Made by a program: the position numbers and the translations under genes. The notes beneath the pieces are model-generated. The model was given only the letters and a program-made list of their open reading frames with translations. It was not told the origin of the DNA and ran no database searches. Shown in pieces: positions 8,486-17,107 of a stretch of DNA of 64,000 nt. The stretch's first letter is position 1. Every line of letters begins with the position of its first letter. Origin of the DNA: Candidatus Freyarchaeota archaeon (GTDB lineage Archaea > Asgardarchaeota > Jordiarchaeia > Jordiarchaeales > Jordiarchaeaceae); assembly GCA_030587365.1 (NCBI GenBank), contig JAUQZE010000027.1:248001-312000 (forward strand). The letters are read 5' to 3'.

Positions 8486-8820
8486 TTAGTTTAGTATCTT
8501 CTTAAAGTTTCGTCTCTTCTCGTTCAGCCCTGACCCAATGTCGGTTAGGACTTCTTCCACGCCTCTGTTTTTGATTAATGCTACCTAGCGTTCTAGATCG
8601 TCCTTCTGCAAGGGGGAGGAAACGCGGGCGTATCCTATTATTACTCTTTCTTTTTCTCTTTCCCTTCTCTGTTTGCGCAGTATTTCGCTTTCGGGAACTC
8701 GTCTTCTTCTGCCGGGGGTTCTGACTACTCTTATTTGTCCCTCTCGGTCCCATCGCTGATAGTTTTTGTCTGAACACCGAGTAACTGCTTAGACTCCTTT
8801 AAAGTGTATAATCTATCCAT
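8486..8820 (-). pseudogene. tnpA: IS607-family serine recombinase (TnpA), dead
   Basis: The minus strand from the ATG at 8820 reads MDRLYTLKESKQLLGV (MerR-like helix-turn-helix), then RWDREGQIRVVRTPG and VIIGYARVSS, the classic IS607 resolvase signature with the catalytic serine block. Three defects are visible: a one-base deletion between KTI and the RWDREG block, a TAG after DDLER, and a stop after only about 110 codons where the family usually has roughly 200. The element is therefore inactive. No TnpB partner follows it. Confidence 0.85.
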
Positions 8821-8821
8821 G

Positions 8822-9064
8822 AATCTTATATACACTTATGACCACATAAGAGTACATAATCAGTATCTGCTACGTTTGGCTAGTGAAGCACTCCTTGATG
8901 AGGATGATATCCAATCGTTTTTGGAACAGGTTCAAGAAACTTACAGAACTCTACTAAAAACTAAAGAGCATAAAACAACGAACGATTTAATTCTGCTTAA
9001 TAATCTCTGCCGCTCTATAATTCGATTAAAATTCTTGCTAGAGCAAAAAAGGAGTCAGAGTTAA
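8822..9064 (+). CDS. Small hypothetical protein
   Basis: An 80-residue, mainly helical, charged protein of unknown function. The start used is the ATG at 8822, just beside the dead recombinase start on the other strand; an ATG at 8804 is also in frame but overlaps the recombinase. Nothing in it is recognisable and no neighbour suggests a role. Confidence 0.4.
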   Translation, partial: NLIYTYDHIRVHNQYLLRLASEALLDEDDIQSFLEQVQETYRTLLKTKEHKTTNDLILLNNLCRSIIRLKFLLEQKRSQS

Positions 9065-9228
9065 TTTCTTTATAAATCGGAAATGGAGACTCGGACTCAA
9101 GCGACGCAAGAGGCTTCAAATAATTAGCTGTCAGCTAGCTTACTAATCAAATTAGTTCTTGTTATTGCATTTCTAAACTCATCCCTGAAACTGCTTTCAT
9201 TTAGTTCTGCTAGACACCTTTTAATTAG

Positions 9229-9433
9229 ATAACATTTTTTAGGAACCCCTTATTTAAATAGATTTAGAGGGCGATGGTTTAGAACATATGGTATCTGGAA
9301 AGTCAGTCCGATTAATCTAATCGGACTAAATAAATCAATAGAAAAGTATGTTTTGAATACCCTCCACTTAATCATTAAGGCTGGTGTTCTAGACGATTCA
9401 AAAGGATTTAAGTGGTTTCTAAATAGTGGATAA
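9229..9433 (+). pseudogene. Possible 3' remnant of an unknown gene
   Basis: Between two stops there are about 67 sense codons with protein-like composition (GRWFRTYGIWKVSP, then KSIEKYVLNTLHLIIKAGVLDD) but no start codon. It ends 16 bases before the start of the DUF362 gene. It also contains a perfect inverted repeat (9305-9327). It is either a truncated gene end or chance; this is the only content seen in 9065-9448. Confidence 0.3.
9305..9327. repeat. Perfect inverted repeat upstream of the DUF362 gene
   Basis: Arms AGTCCGATTA and TAATCGGACT (10 bp each) are separated by 3 bases. It lies about 120 bases upstream of the DUF362 start, where an operator or an mRNA hairpin could act. It also lies inside a coding-like remnant, so it may be incidental. 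Confidence 0.5.
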
Positions 9434-9448
9434 GGGAGGATTATTAGT

Positions 9449-10357
9449 ATGGTGAATAAGAGTGAAGTTTTTCTGATAAAAACATCAGATAGAAATCTTG
9501 GTATAAGGAGTTTGCTTGAACGTTTTGATCTTAACAATTTTAACAGGAAAAGGGTGGCTTTGAAGCCGAACTTTAACAGCGCCGACCCATTTCCCGCTTC
9601 AACCCACATCGATACCCTAGAGACCATTGTAAACGTGTTGAAGGAATCGGGAGTGGAGCGTCTGACAGTGGCTGAGCGAAGTGGGATGGGGAAGACTCGA
9701 GATGTTTTGAAGAAGATGGGCGTCTTCAATCTATCAGATGAGCTGGGTTTTGATGTCGTGGTATTAGACGAGGAGGGCGTTGATGGATGGGTGAAGATAG
9801 GCCCGGATGGAACCCACTGGTCAAGAGGATTCTACATATCGAAGCTCTTTCTCAGCGCCGATAAGGTCGTACAAACCTGTTGCCTCAAAACCCACCGATT
9901 TGGAGGCCACTTCACTATGTCACTGAAGAACTCCACAGGCTTGGTGGCGAGTCAAGTCCCTAGCGAGTCATACAACTATATGTCCGAACTGCATAGCTCC
10001 CCCAATCAAAGGCTCATGATAGCAGAGATTAACCAAACCTACAAAGTTGACCTAGTAGTCATGGACGCAATAAAAGCCTTCGCCAGTGGAGGACCTGACC
10101 GTGGTGATATTGTTGAGCCAAACCTTCTTCTAGCAAGCAGAGATAGAATTGCAATAGATGCGGTTGGAGTAGCTATTCTTAGAAAGTACGGAACAACTAA
10201 GGAAATTACGAAGGGAGCCATCTTTAAACTTGAGCAGATTCGCAGGGCGGCTGAGCTTGGTGTAGGTGTCAAATCTGCCGATGACATAAAACTGATTCCA
10301 TTAAACGACATCAGCCTCGAAGCTGCAAATGATATAGAACGTATCCTCAAGATCTAG
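9449..10357 (+). CDS. DUF362 domain protein
   Basis: A 302-residue DUF362 protein. The family signature is visible as VALKPNFNSADPFPASTH near the N-terminus, CLKTHRFGGHFTMSLKNSTG in the middle and MDAIKAFASGGPDRG later. Many DUF362 proteins carry a C-terminal 2x[4Fe-4S] ferredoxin domain; this one does not and ends after the core. Function in the family is unsettled. A strong ribosome site (GGGAGGAT) precedes the ATG. It is transcribed toward the hdr operon but separated from it by 449 bases. Confidence 0.85.
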   Translation: MVNKSEVFLIKTSDRNLGIRSLLERFDLNNFNRKRVALKPNFNSADPFPASTHIDTLETIVNVLKESGVERLTVAERSGMGKTRDVLKKMGVFNLSDELGFDVVVLDEEGVDGWVKIGPDGTHWSRGFYISKLFLSADKVVQTCCLKTHRFGGHFTMSLKNSTGLVASQVPSESYNYMSELHSSPNQRLMIAEINQTYKVDLVVMDAIKAFASGGPDRGDIVEPNLLLASRDRIAIDAVGVAILRKYGTTKEITKGAIFKLEQIRRAAELGVGVKSADDIKLIPLNDISLEAANDIERILKI

Positions 10358-10806
10358 TGTGGTGGAGAAAGCTAATCCCTTTTTTTGGAATGTGTAACAT
10401 TATCTTTACTCATTTCTTGGAAACACGCGGGAATTTAAGCGATATAATATGCCAATTTCTTTTCTAAATTATTTTTCACTTAGATTAATTAAAAACTATA
10501 CAAAAAGATTTTATACTAAAAAAAAATTGTATGCGCGGAACATTACTAATATAGCTGACGCGGGATAAATTTGATAAATCCCTATAGAAATCAAACCAGT
10601 GTTTATCATGAGGTTACTGGAAAAAAAACACGGTTAAGAACTGTCATGAGCTTTACCATCGTACTCTGGGCTTTTTACTAAAAAGCTCGGAAAAACCATT
10701 AAAAAGCAAAACGAATCATCAAAAATTATAAAACGGTTTAAACTTGACCGTTTAATGGTTAGGAGTATAAAATAATTTAGTTAATGGAAGAATTGGAGGA
10801 TTCAAA
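10358..10806 (+). promoter_or_regulatory. Promoter/leader region of the hdrCBA operon with a palindromic operator-like site
   Basis: A gene-free stretch of 449 bases. It contains an AT-rich TATA-like box (AAAATTATAAAA, about 10721-10732), immediately followed by an inverted repeat with arms AAACGGT (10731-10737) and ACCGTTT (10747-10753). A repressor bound there would block transcription start. A GGAGG ribosome site at 10795-10799 precedes the TTG start of hdrC. No other gene is seen in it. Confidence 0.5.
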
Positions 10807-11379
10807 TTGGTTGAGGCATCGTCGGGTATGGATAATCGTTTCCGGGGTGAAATTACAGAAACCCATGAAGGGGAAACCCTGAACTATTGTTACCAGTGTT
10901 CGACCTGCTCCGGATGTTGTCCGGTGTTCAGATATAACTCAAAATTCAATCCCCGGAGAATCGTTGAAAATACTCTGCTAGGAAGAAGAGACCGCACCGT
11001 TAAGAGTCCTGACATTTGGTTCTGCACAGTATGTCACACCTGTACAGAGAAGTGTCCTCAGGGAGTTAAGGTTTCGGAAATTATCATTGAACTGAAAAAC
11101 CTCTCCAGCAAAGAAGGCCTATTTCCAGTACATCTGCAGGAAGAAGCTAAGGCGTTATTGGACTTTGGAATGGTCAGCCCTGCCAATAAGGCCATCCTGT
11201 CTCGTAGAGAAAAACTAGGGCTACCCATAATTGAAAATGCTCCCCCCGAAGAAATACGGACACTAACAAGCTATACCGGTTTCGATAAACTGGTAGCAAG
11301 TAAAAAACCCATGGAGGGCGAAGCCCAAAAGAAGCCGGAGGGTGAAGCTCCAAAGAAGAAGGAGGCTGCGGAAGAATGA
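10807..11379 (+). CDS. hdrC: Heterodisulfide reductase subunit C-like iron-sulfur protein
   Basis: A 190-residue protein with two CxxCxxCxxxCP [4Fe-4S] motifs, at Cys28/31/34/38 and Cys73/76/79/83, the HdrC hallmark. HdrC passes electrons between HdrA and the catalytic HdrB. The C-terminal 30 residues are a Lys/Glu/Pro-rich tail not needed for the fold. The start is TTG with GGAGG 7 bases upstream. It overlaps hdrB by 4 bases (ATGA), so C, B and A form one operon. The physiological thiol/disulfide partner is unknown, since no methanogenesis genes are in the window. Confidence 0.93.
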   Translation: MVEASSGMDNRFRGEITETHEGETLNYCYQCSTCSGCCPVFRYNSKFNPRRIVENTLLGRRDRTVKSPDIWFCTVCHTCTEKCPQGVKVSEIIIELKNLSSKEGLFPVHLQEEAKALLDFGMVSPANKAILSRREKLGLPIIENAPPEEIRTLTSYTGFDKLVASKKPMEGEAQKKPEGEAPKKKEAAEE

Positions 11380-12263
11380 GCAATGATTACGCCCTGTTTC
11401 TCGGTTGCACCATACCTAACCGTCTGCCACACCTTGAAGTATCCACAAGGATTGTACTAAAGAGCTTGGATGTAAACGTGAAAGATTTACCCGGATTTGC
11501 CTGCTGTCCTGATCCAGTTGGCTTTTCTGCACTGGACCGATATACCTGGCTCGTTCTGGCGTCCAGAAATCTGGCTGTAGCTGAAGAAAAAGGATTAGAT
11601 GTTTTGACGCTCTGCAGTGGATGTTTTGAATCTCTAAAGACGGCAAATTACATACTCAAGAATGAAAACGGATTTAAAGAAAAGATTAACGAAGCTCTAG
11701 CCAAAGTGGGCAAAGAATATAAGGGTACTGTTGAGGTTAGACACCTACTTCAAGTATTATACGAGGATGTGGGACCGAAAAAGATTGAATCTACAGTCAA
11801 AAAGCCTCTCGAAGGAATAAAGGTAGCTATCCACTATGGTTGTCACGTTCTCAGACCAAGCGAAGTTGTTCAGGTAGATGATCCTGATAATCCTACTTGC
11901 TTTGAGAGCATCGTCAAGGCTACTGGCGCCACACCCGTTGATTATGAGAAGAAGTTTCTCTGCTGCGGAGTAGGAGTACGCTCTGTGGATGAGAACACAA
12001 CAAATAAAATGATAGAAGAAAAGCTCAGATACGTTAGGCTTTCAGGAGCGGATCTTCTCTGCGTAATTTGTCCATTCTGCCTAATTCAATACGATATCGG
12101 CCAATTCCAGATCAATAAGGCATTTGGAACGGACTATAATATCCCTGTCTTCTATTATCCTCATCTACTAGCTCTGGCCCAAGGTATTTCAGCTGAAGAA
12201 TTGAACTTCAAGTTCCAGAGAATAAAACCGGATGCGGTTCTTGAAAAAATCGAAAAATTGTAG
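11376..12263 (+). CDS. hdrB: Heterodisulfide reductase subunit B-like protein
   Basis: A 295-residue protein with two CCG domains. The first has Cys11, Cys43-Cys44 and Cys80/Cys83; the second has Cys156, Cys196-Cys197 and Cys232/Cys235. In methanogen HdrB these bind two noncubane [4Fe-4S] clusters that cleave the CoM-S-S-CoB disulfide. All ten cysteines are present, so a catalytic disulfide (or other thiol) reductase is likely. Its substrate in this organism is not shown by the sequence. Confidence 0.93.
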   Translation: MSNDYALFLGCTIPNRLPHLEVSTRIVLKSLDVNVKDLPGFACCPDPVGFSALDRYTWLVLASRNLAVAEEKGLDVLTLCSGCFESLKTANYILKNENGFKEKINEALAKVGKEYKGTVEVRHLLQVLYEDVGPKKIESTVKKPLEGIKVAIHYGCHVLRPSEVVQVDDPDNPTCFESIVKATGATPVDYEKKFLCCGVGVRSVDENTTNKMIEEKLRYVRLSGADLLCVICPFCLIQYDIGQFQINKAFGTDYNIPVFYYPHLLALAQGISAEELNFKFQRIKPDAVLEKIEKL

Positions 12264-12272
12264 GTGATTCTC

Positions 12273-14657
12273 ATGGCTAAGATTGGTTTGTTCATATGCG
12301 ACTGTGGAAAAACTCTATCCAACGTTATTGATTACGATTCAATAGTCTCGGATTTGGAGAAAAGCGGCAAATTTGCATTCATAATGAGGGATAGTGTCCT
12401 GTGCAAAACAGGTTTAGAAAAAATGCTAAAACAGCTTAAGAAAAGCAAGGTGGAAAAAGTGGTGGTTGCCGCCTGCACCCCCAAACTATACGAGTCCACG
12501 TGGGGACATCTTCTCGAAAAAGCTGGAATGAACTATTATGACCTTGTAATTTCAAACATTAGAGAGCAGTGCGCGTGGGTACACAAGGATGAACCCCAAG
12601 AACCAATAACCGAAAAAGCCGAAGCTTTAATTCTCTCAGCCGCCAACAGAGCAGAGACACTGGAAGAAATCCCCCATGAAAAGATACCGATTACTCAGAA
12701 AGTTGTGGTAATCGGAGGGGGAATAGCTGGATTAACAGCAGCCCAAGAATTAGCAGAACTGGGAATCGATGTTGATGTAATAGAAAGAAAACCAACAGTG
12801 GGTGGACTGAGTCTAAAGCTGGGAACAGTGTTTCCTACACAGGACTGCTCTCTCTGTGTAAGAACCACAGGATGTCCTGGTCTGGGTGACGGTTCTCCAC
12901 GTCGATGCATTTATCGCGCTAACATCGAGTTTAATCCGAAAATCAAGTTTTACACCAATTCCGAAGTGGTTGATGTTCTGGGTGATATTGGCAACTTCAA
13001 GGTTGTGATTAAAAAGAACCCGAGATATGTGAGCGAGGAAAAGTGCATAAGATGCAACGAGTGTGTTAAGGTCTGCCCGGTTGAGGTGCCGGACGACTTC
13101 AATCTCGGACTCACTACAAGGAAAGCAATATACATGCCATTCGTCCAAGCCATCCCACAGGTCTACGCAATTGACCCAAAAACCTGCAAGTTTGAAAAAT
13201 GCGGAAAATGCGTTAAAGTTTGCCCCACAGAAGCTATTGACCTAAAAGAAAAGGAAGAAAACCTCACAATCGACGCAGGTGCCGTAATAATCGCCACCGG
13301 CTTTGAGGAATACAACCCGGCCTTGGTGAAGGAATATAACTATGGGCGCTACCCCGATGTCATTACCCAAACAGAATTAGCACGTTTACTTGATGTCACC
13401 GGACCCACGGAAGGTAAACCCATACGCTTATCGGATAAAAAACCAGTAAAAAGGATAATTATGATCCAATGCGTCGGCTCAAGAGACGAGAAACATAACT
13501 ACTATTGCTCAAACATCTGCTGCATGGTAGCCCTAAAACACGCCGTAATGATAAAGGAACACTTCCCCGAGATAGACGTAATCATCGAATACATGGACAT
13601 TCGACCAGTGGGCTCAAGATACGAGGAATATTACCGCAGGGCCCGAGAACTCGGAGTAACCTTCATCCGGGGAAGACCCGCAGAAGTGCTCTCCAAGGGA
13701 GACCAACTAGTGGTTGAGGGCGAAAACAGCTTAACAGGCGAGTTCGAAAAAATTGAAACCGACCTTGTTGTTCTAAGTATGGCTATGGTTCCATCAAAAG
13801 GAACCCAAGAACTCGCAAGAATGCTGGGAGTCGCCATAGGGCAAGATGGATTCTTTAGCACAATTGACCCCAAAGTACGACCCTCAGAAACAAACGTTGT
13901 AGGAGTATACCTAGCCGGTGGAGCAATGACTCCAATGGATATACCCAACGCTGTATCATACGCTGCTGGTGCAGCCATGGGTGCAGTAAAACTAATAAAC
14001 CAGAAAGAGATCGAGAAACCTCTACTAACATCAGTTGTCGACGAAGATACTTGCAGCAGGTGCAGGATATGTGAATGGGCCTGTCCATTCGACGCCGCTC
14101 ACGTAGTAGGCGACAAATCTGCTCAAGTTGACCAGGCAAAGTGCTTCGGATGCGGTATCTGTGCAGCTGCTTGTCCCTCAGCCTGCATTGATCTAAGGCA
14201 TCATACCAGTAAACAGTTAACAGCTGCTATTAACGGCATTTTGGAAAATGGTGGAGAAGCTAAGAAAATCGTCGCGATTACTTGCCTAGAGTGCGGTTAC
14301 TCTGCAATAGATGACGCTGGCATGCTCGGAATGCAGTATCCAGTAAATGTGAGCGTCGTAGAAGTTCCATGCACAGCCTCCATTGATTCACAAGTTGTAC
14401 TAGATGCCTTCGGAAACAACGCCGATGGGGTTCTGCTTATCGGCTGCGATAGATGTCACTACCTGAGAGGTGCCGATGTGGCTAACATGAGAATTTCAAT
14501 GTTGCAAAATCTTCTAGCGCAATTCGGTATAGAACCTGAGAGGATGCAGGCCTTTTTTGGAGATTGTCATGATGTCGGAGGATTGATTGAAAAAATAAAA
14601 TCTATGGTCGAGAAAATAAACAGTCTAGAAAAAACTAAGAGCGTTCTAGTACCGTGA
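12273..14657 (+). CDS. hdrA: Heterodisulfide reductase subunit A fused to an MvhD-like domain
   Basis: About 794 residues from the ATG at 12273; GTG 12264 is in frame, but GGTGAT lies at the right distance from the ATG. Order of parts: N-terminal Cys domain (ICDCGKTL), FAD-binding Rossmann fold (VVVIGGGIAGL), an HdrA-type cysteine insertion (TQDCSLCVRTTGCPG), two internal ferredoxin motifs (CIRCNECVKVCP; CGKCVKVCP), two C-terminal ones (CSRCRICEWACP; CFGCGICAAACP), then about 130 residues like MvhD (ITCLECGYSAID ... GCDRCHY). HdrA is the electron-bifurcating flavin subunit, and MvhD connects it to hydrogenase or formate dehydrogenase. The fusion suggests direct docking of an electron donor not encoded here. 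The last MvhD cysteine motif is shortened (CDRCHY). Confidence 0.93.
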   Translation: MAKIGLFICDCGKTLSNVIDYDSIVSDLEKSGKFAFIMRDSVLCKTGLEKMLKQLKKSKVEKVVVAACTPKLYESTWGHLLEKAGMNYYDLVISNIREQCAWVHKDEPQEPITEKAEALILSAANRAETLEEIPHEKIPITQKVVVIGGGIAGLTAAQELAELGIDVDVIERKPTVGGLSLKLGTVFPTQDCSLCVRTTGCPGLGDGSPRRCIYRANIEFNPKIKFYTNSEVVDVLGDIGNFKVVIKKNPRYVSEEKCIRCNECVKVCPVEVPDDFNLGLTTRKAIYMPFVQAIPQVYAIDPKTCKFEKCGKCVKVCPTEAIDLKEKEENLTIDAGAVIIATGFEEYNPALVKEYNYGRYPDVITQTELARLLDVTGPTEGKPIRLSDKKPVKRIIMIQCVGSRDEKHNYYCSNICCMVALKHAVMIKEHFPEIDVIIEYMDIRPVGSRYEEYYRRARELGVTFIRGRPAEVLSKGDQLVVEGENSLTGEFEKIETDLVVLSMAMVPSKGTQELARMLGVAIGQDGFFSTIDPKVRPSETNVVGVYLAGGAMTPMDIPNAVSYAAGAAMGAVKLINQKEIEKPLLTSVVDEDTCSRCRICEWACPFDAAHVVGDKSAQVDQAKCFGCGICAAACPSACIDLRHHTSKQLTAAINGILENGGEAKKIVAITCLECGYSAIDDAGMLGMQYPVNVSVVEVPCTASIDSQVVLDAFGNNADGVLLIGCDRCHYLRGADVANMRISMLQNLLAQFGIEPERMQAFFGDCHDVGGLIEKIKSMVEKINSLEKTKSVLVP

Positions 14658-14660
14658 TTC

Positions 14661-14700
14661 ACTCCTTTTACTTCTTTTTATTTTCTTCCTTTTTTCTTCG
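14661..14700 (+). terminator. T-rich termination tract after hdrA
   Basis: A run of T-dominated sequence begins 4 bases after the hdrA stop, with several runs of 4-6 T. Archaeal polymerase terminates at such tracts without a hairpin. The converging cyclase gene ends shortly after it. Confidence 0.5.
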
Positions 14701-14722
14701 AATAAGTTTTTTTAAAAATGGT

Positions 14723-15496
14723 TTATTCTCTAATGGCAAATGCTCGACAGGGCAGAGCTGTTACCGATATTGCACTTGCAGCCGCATTGTCCACTGGTTC
14801 TACTCTTAAGGGTGGGAAACAGAGAGTGAATTTTTCCATGTCTTTAACTTTTTCCAAGTTCAAATTTTCAATTATCATGTAGTTTGAGTTTAGCAAAATC
14901 AAGTGATTTGTGGCTTTGGGATCTTTTATCGGTTGTAGAAAACTTTCAGCCCCCTCATCAATAACATATGGAAAGGAGGGTGAATCATCTGGCAAGTCTA
15001 CAGAGGGGCAATCTATTCCAAACGCAATTAGACCAAAATTCGAGACAACTTCTGCGCACTCTCGTTCAAGTGTTGGAAAACTGGCAAAATACTTCTCGGG
15101 GTCGGTTTTCCAGAATTTGCTAAATCCCGTCTTAACCAGTAGCACTTTATTTCTTAGAGTGGGTATCTCTTTTAGCTTCCCGATTAGCTCTTTAGCTGTG
15201 ATATGCTCGTTTTCACCTTTTTTGACTTCAACTGTTAAAGCTTCGCAGACAAAGTTTGATATGCTATAATCCTGCGATCCTTTGCCCGCCAAAAGGTAGG
15301 AGGAAGGAAACTCTATATGCGTTCCACAGTGTGTTTCCAAATTAATAATTACTGAGAGGTATTGAAAGATTTGCTCTCCAATCGTTATGCTATGTCCAAC
15401 GGATTTTACATGAAACTCATAATTGAACTTATTCGGAAATGAGGCGCCACCCACAAAGTCATAAAGATAGGGCTGGGTCAGGTCGATTACGTTCAA
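14723..15496 (-). CDS. Cyclase/kynurenine formamidase-like metal hydrolase
   Basis: A 257-residue member of the putative cyclase family. The metal-binding motif HxGTHxDxP appears as HCGTHIEFP (His56, His60), with Glu in place of the usual Asp. Family members hydrolyse amides or lactones such as N-formylkynurenine. The substrate here is unknown. The start is TTG preceded by GAGGTTAT. It converges on hdrA and is not in an operon with it. Confidence 0.85.
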   Translation of the reverse strand: MNVIDLTQPYLYDFVGGASFPNKFNYEFHVKSVGHSITIGEQIFQYLSVIINLETHCGTHIEFPSSYLLAGKGSQDYSISNFVCEALTVEVKKGENEHITAKELIGKLKEIPTLRNKVLLVKTGFSKFWKTDPEKYFASFPTLERECAEVVSNFGLIAFGIDCPSVDLPDDSPSFPYVIDEGAESFLQPIKDPKATNHLILLNSNYMIIENLNLEKVKDMEKFTLCFPPLRVEPVDNAAASAISVTALPCRAFAIRE

Positions 15497-15806
15497 ATAA
15501 ATAACCTCTTTGCAGATTTTTCTACAGAAAGCTTAGTTCTTTTTTATTTGAGTGGTTCGTATGCTCGTATCTCTGTTTATTTTTATGCTTTTATTTTTAT
15601 ATATCCTATGAATTCTGCAATTTGATAACTAAATTATAAAATTTTTCATTTTAAAATCAATTTTTATTGTTTATTTTAAAAACTAGAAAAAATTAAAAGG
15701 TTTACCTTATTTCGTTATAATAGCCAAAAATTATAGAGGCGTGTCTTGGAACAATATTTTAAATAATCGTTTACTTTTTTTTAAATGTTGAGAAGAGGGT
15801 TTAGAT
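15497..15806. other. AT-rich divergent intergenic region
   Basis: The 310 bases between the divergently transcribed cyclase and regulator genes. It is very AT-rich, with several possible TATA boxes (for example around 15590-15605 and 15630-15645). I see no gene, repeat or clear operator. Confidence 0.4.
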
Positions 15807-16493
15807 TTGTCAGAGAAGAGGCTTACTCTACTACTGCACCCTGTACGTAGGGAAATTTATAGGATGATATGCGAAAAACCCGGAACCTACTTTTTAGAAA
15901 TAGCCAGTGAACTAGCAACCCCTCCAGGAACTCTCTCTTGGCATCTGAGAACTCTTCAAAAATCGGGTCTAATTGGCAGTTTTAAGTATGGGGGTAAGTT
16001 GGTATATTTTCCAAAGGTGTTACGAGGTGAGGAGGCTGAGAAGGCTTTCTTCACCCTAAGGAGTGGGACCGCCAAGAAAATCTTTCTGTATATCGTTAAT
16101 AACCCTGGCTGTCATCAGAGAGAAATAGCGAAAAACTTGAAGGTTCATCATGATACAGTCCGCTGGCACATCGGGAGAATGGTTGAGACCGGACTGGTTG
16201 ATTCAAAAAGGGATGGTCGGAGAGTGCATTACTATCTAGGCGAAACGGGCAGAAAGCTACTTGAGGGAAGCTTAAACGTTATTTCTGACTCGTTTGTACT
16301 CTTCCTTATGGATAAGCTGACCGAGCGCTGTCAAAACCCTGAGATCATAGGTAAGAGCAGCGATAAGGTCTCAATCAGACTCGACTGCCCGGATTTGCAG
16401 GAAGACTGCACGCTAGTTATCAAACTAGACAAGTGGGAGTTTACAGATGTGGGAGATGGGAGCGAAAAAGGAATAGACGAAAACAACGTATAG
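15807..16493 (+). CDS. Double winged-helix transcriptional regulator
   Basis: A 228-residue protein made of two ArsR/MarR-like winged helices in tandem. The first spans about residues 5-70 (ending TLSWHLRTLQKSGLI) and the second about 80-150 (TVRWHIGRMVETGLV, then a basic wing RRVHYYL). A C-terminal ~70-residue region with three cysteines could bind a ligand or metal. The start is TTG. It is divergent from the cyclase gene, which it may control. Confidence 0.82.
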   Translation: MSEKRLTLLLHPVRREIYRMICEKPGTYFLEIASELATPPGTLSWHLRTLQKSGLIGSFKYGGKLVYFPKVLRGEEAEKAFFTLRSGTAKKIFLYIVNNPGCHQREIAKNLKVHHDTVRWHIGRMVETGLVDSKRDGRRVHYYLGETGRKLLEGSLNVISDSFVLFLMDKLTERCQNPEIIGKSSDKVSIRLDCPDLQEDCTLVIKLDKWEFTDVGDGSEKGIDENNV

Positions 16494-16616
16494 ATTTCAA
16501 TAGACAGCGCAACTTTTAATGAAAATCACACATTACTCTATTTATTGGAAACTGTATTTGTTCCATGTATTTGATGCAACCCTCTGAAATGTTTAAGAAA
16601 AAGGAAGGGATGCTGG

Positions 16617-17027
16617 TTGAGTCAACTCACAAGCGGAGTTATGATGAAGCTTAAACCGAAAAATAATGGAAAAATTCTTGAGCTTCCTACACAGTTTTTT
16701 AACATAATTAAACATGAAACCGCACTTGTTATTCTCTCTCCTGCTAATGAAACCGTGAAAATCATTCCCACTAAAAGCCCGAAGGTATTCAAGATTTTAA
16801 TAAATCTCGGGGAGAAAATTTCTTCAAATTTTCTAATTGGGCTTAAAAAGTTTTTCGAGGAAACTAAAATCACGCCGCTCTTCACTTCTGGTCTCTGCTT
16901 CAAAGAGAAAAATTGTATGTACGAACTTTACTGTCCTGCTGAGCTAATGGACGAAAATCAGTTAATAAAAAAACTTGAGAAATTGGAGAGTGTAAAAAAA
17001 GTGGAAATCCAAACACTATCCCCTTAA
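16617..17027 (+). CDS. Small ACT-like domain protein
   Basis: A 136-residue protein. An N-terminal strand pattern like SpoVT/AbrB (KILELPTQFF) is followed by an ACT-like half (LKKFFEETKITPLFTSGLCFKEK, then ELMDENQLIKKLEKLESVKKVEI). ACT domains bind amino acids to regulate enzymes or transcription. The similarity is by pattern only. It follows the winged-helix regulator by 123 bases in the same direction. Confidence 0.5.
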   Translation: MSQLTSGVMMKLKPKNNGKILELPTQFFNIIKHETALVILSPANETVKIIPTKSPKVFKILINLGEKISSNFLIGLKKFFEETKITPLFTSGLCFKEKNCMYELYCPAELMDENQLIKKLEKLESVKKVEIQTLSP

Positions 17028-17107
17028 AACCACATGGTATTCAAAAGTTCTTGAACAACTTACCTATCAAAAGACTATAGAGTCCAATCCTACTGAGAAA
17101 ATAATTA

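Noticed and set aside
8502..8777. A 91-codon minus-strand frame
   Set aside because: It is the wrong frame of the decayed IS607 recombinase; the real reading is the neighbouring frame with RWDREG and YARVSS motifs.
9250..9729. A 159-codon minus-strand frame
   Set aside because: It is antisense to the DUF362 gene and its leader; the plus strand has the conserved motifs.
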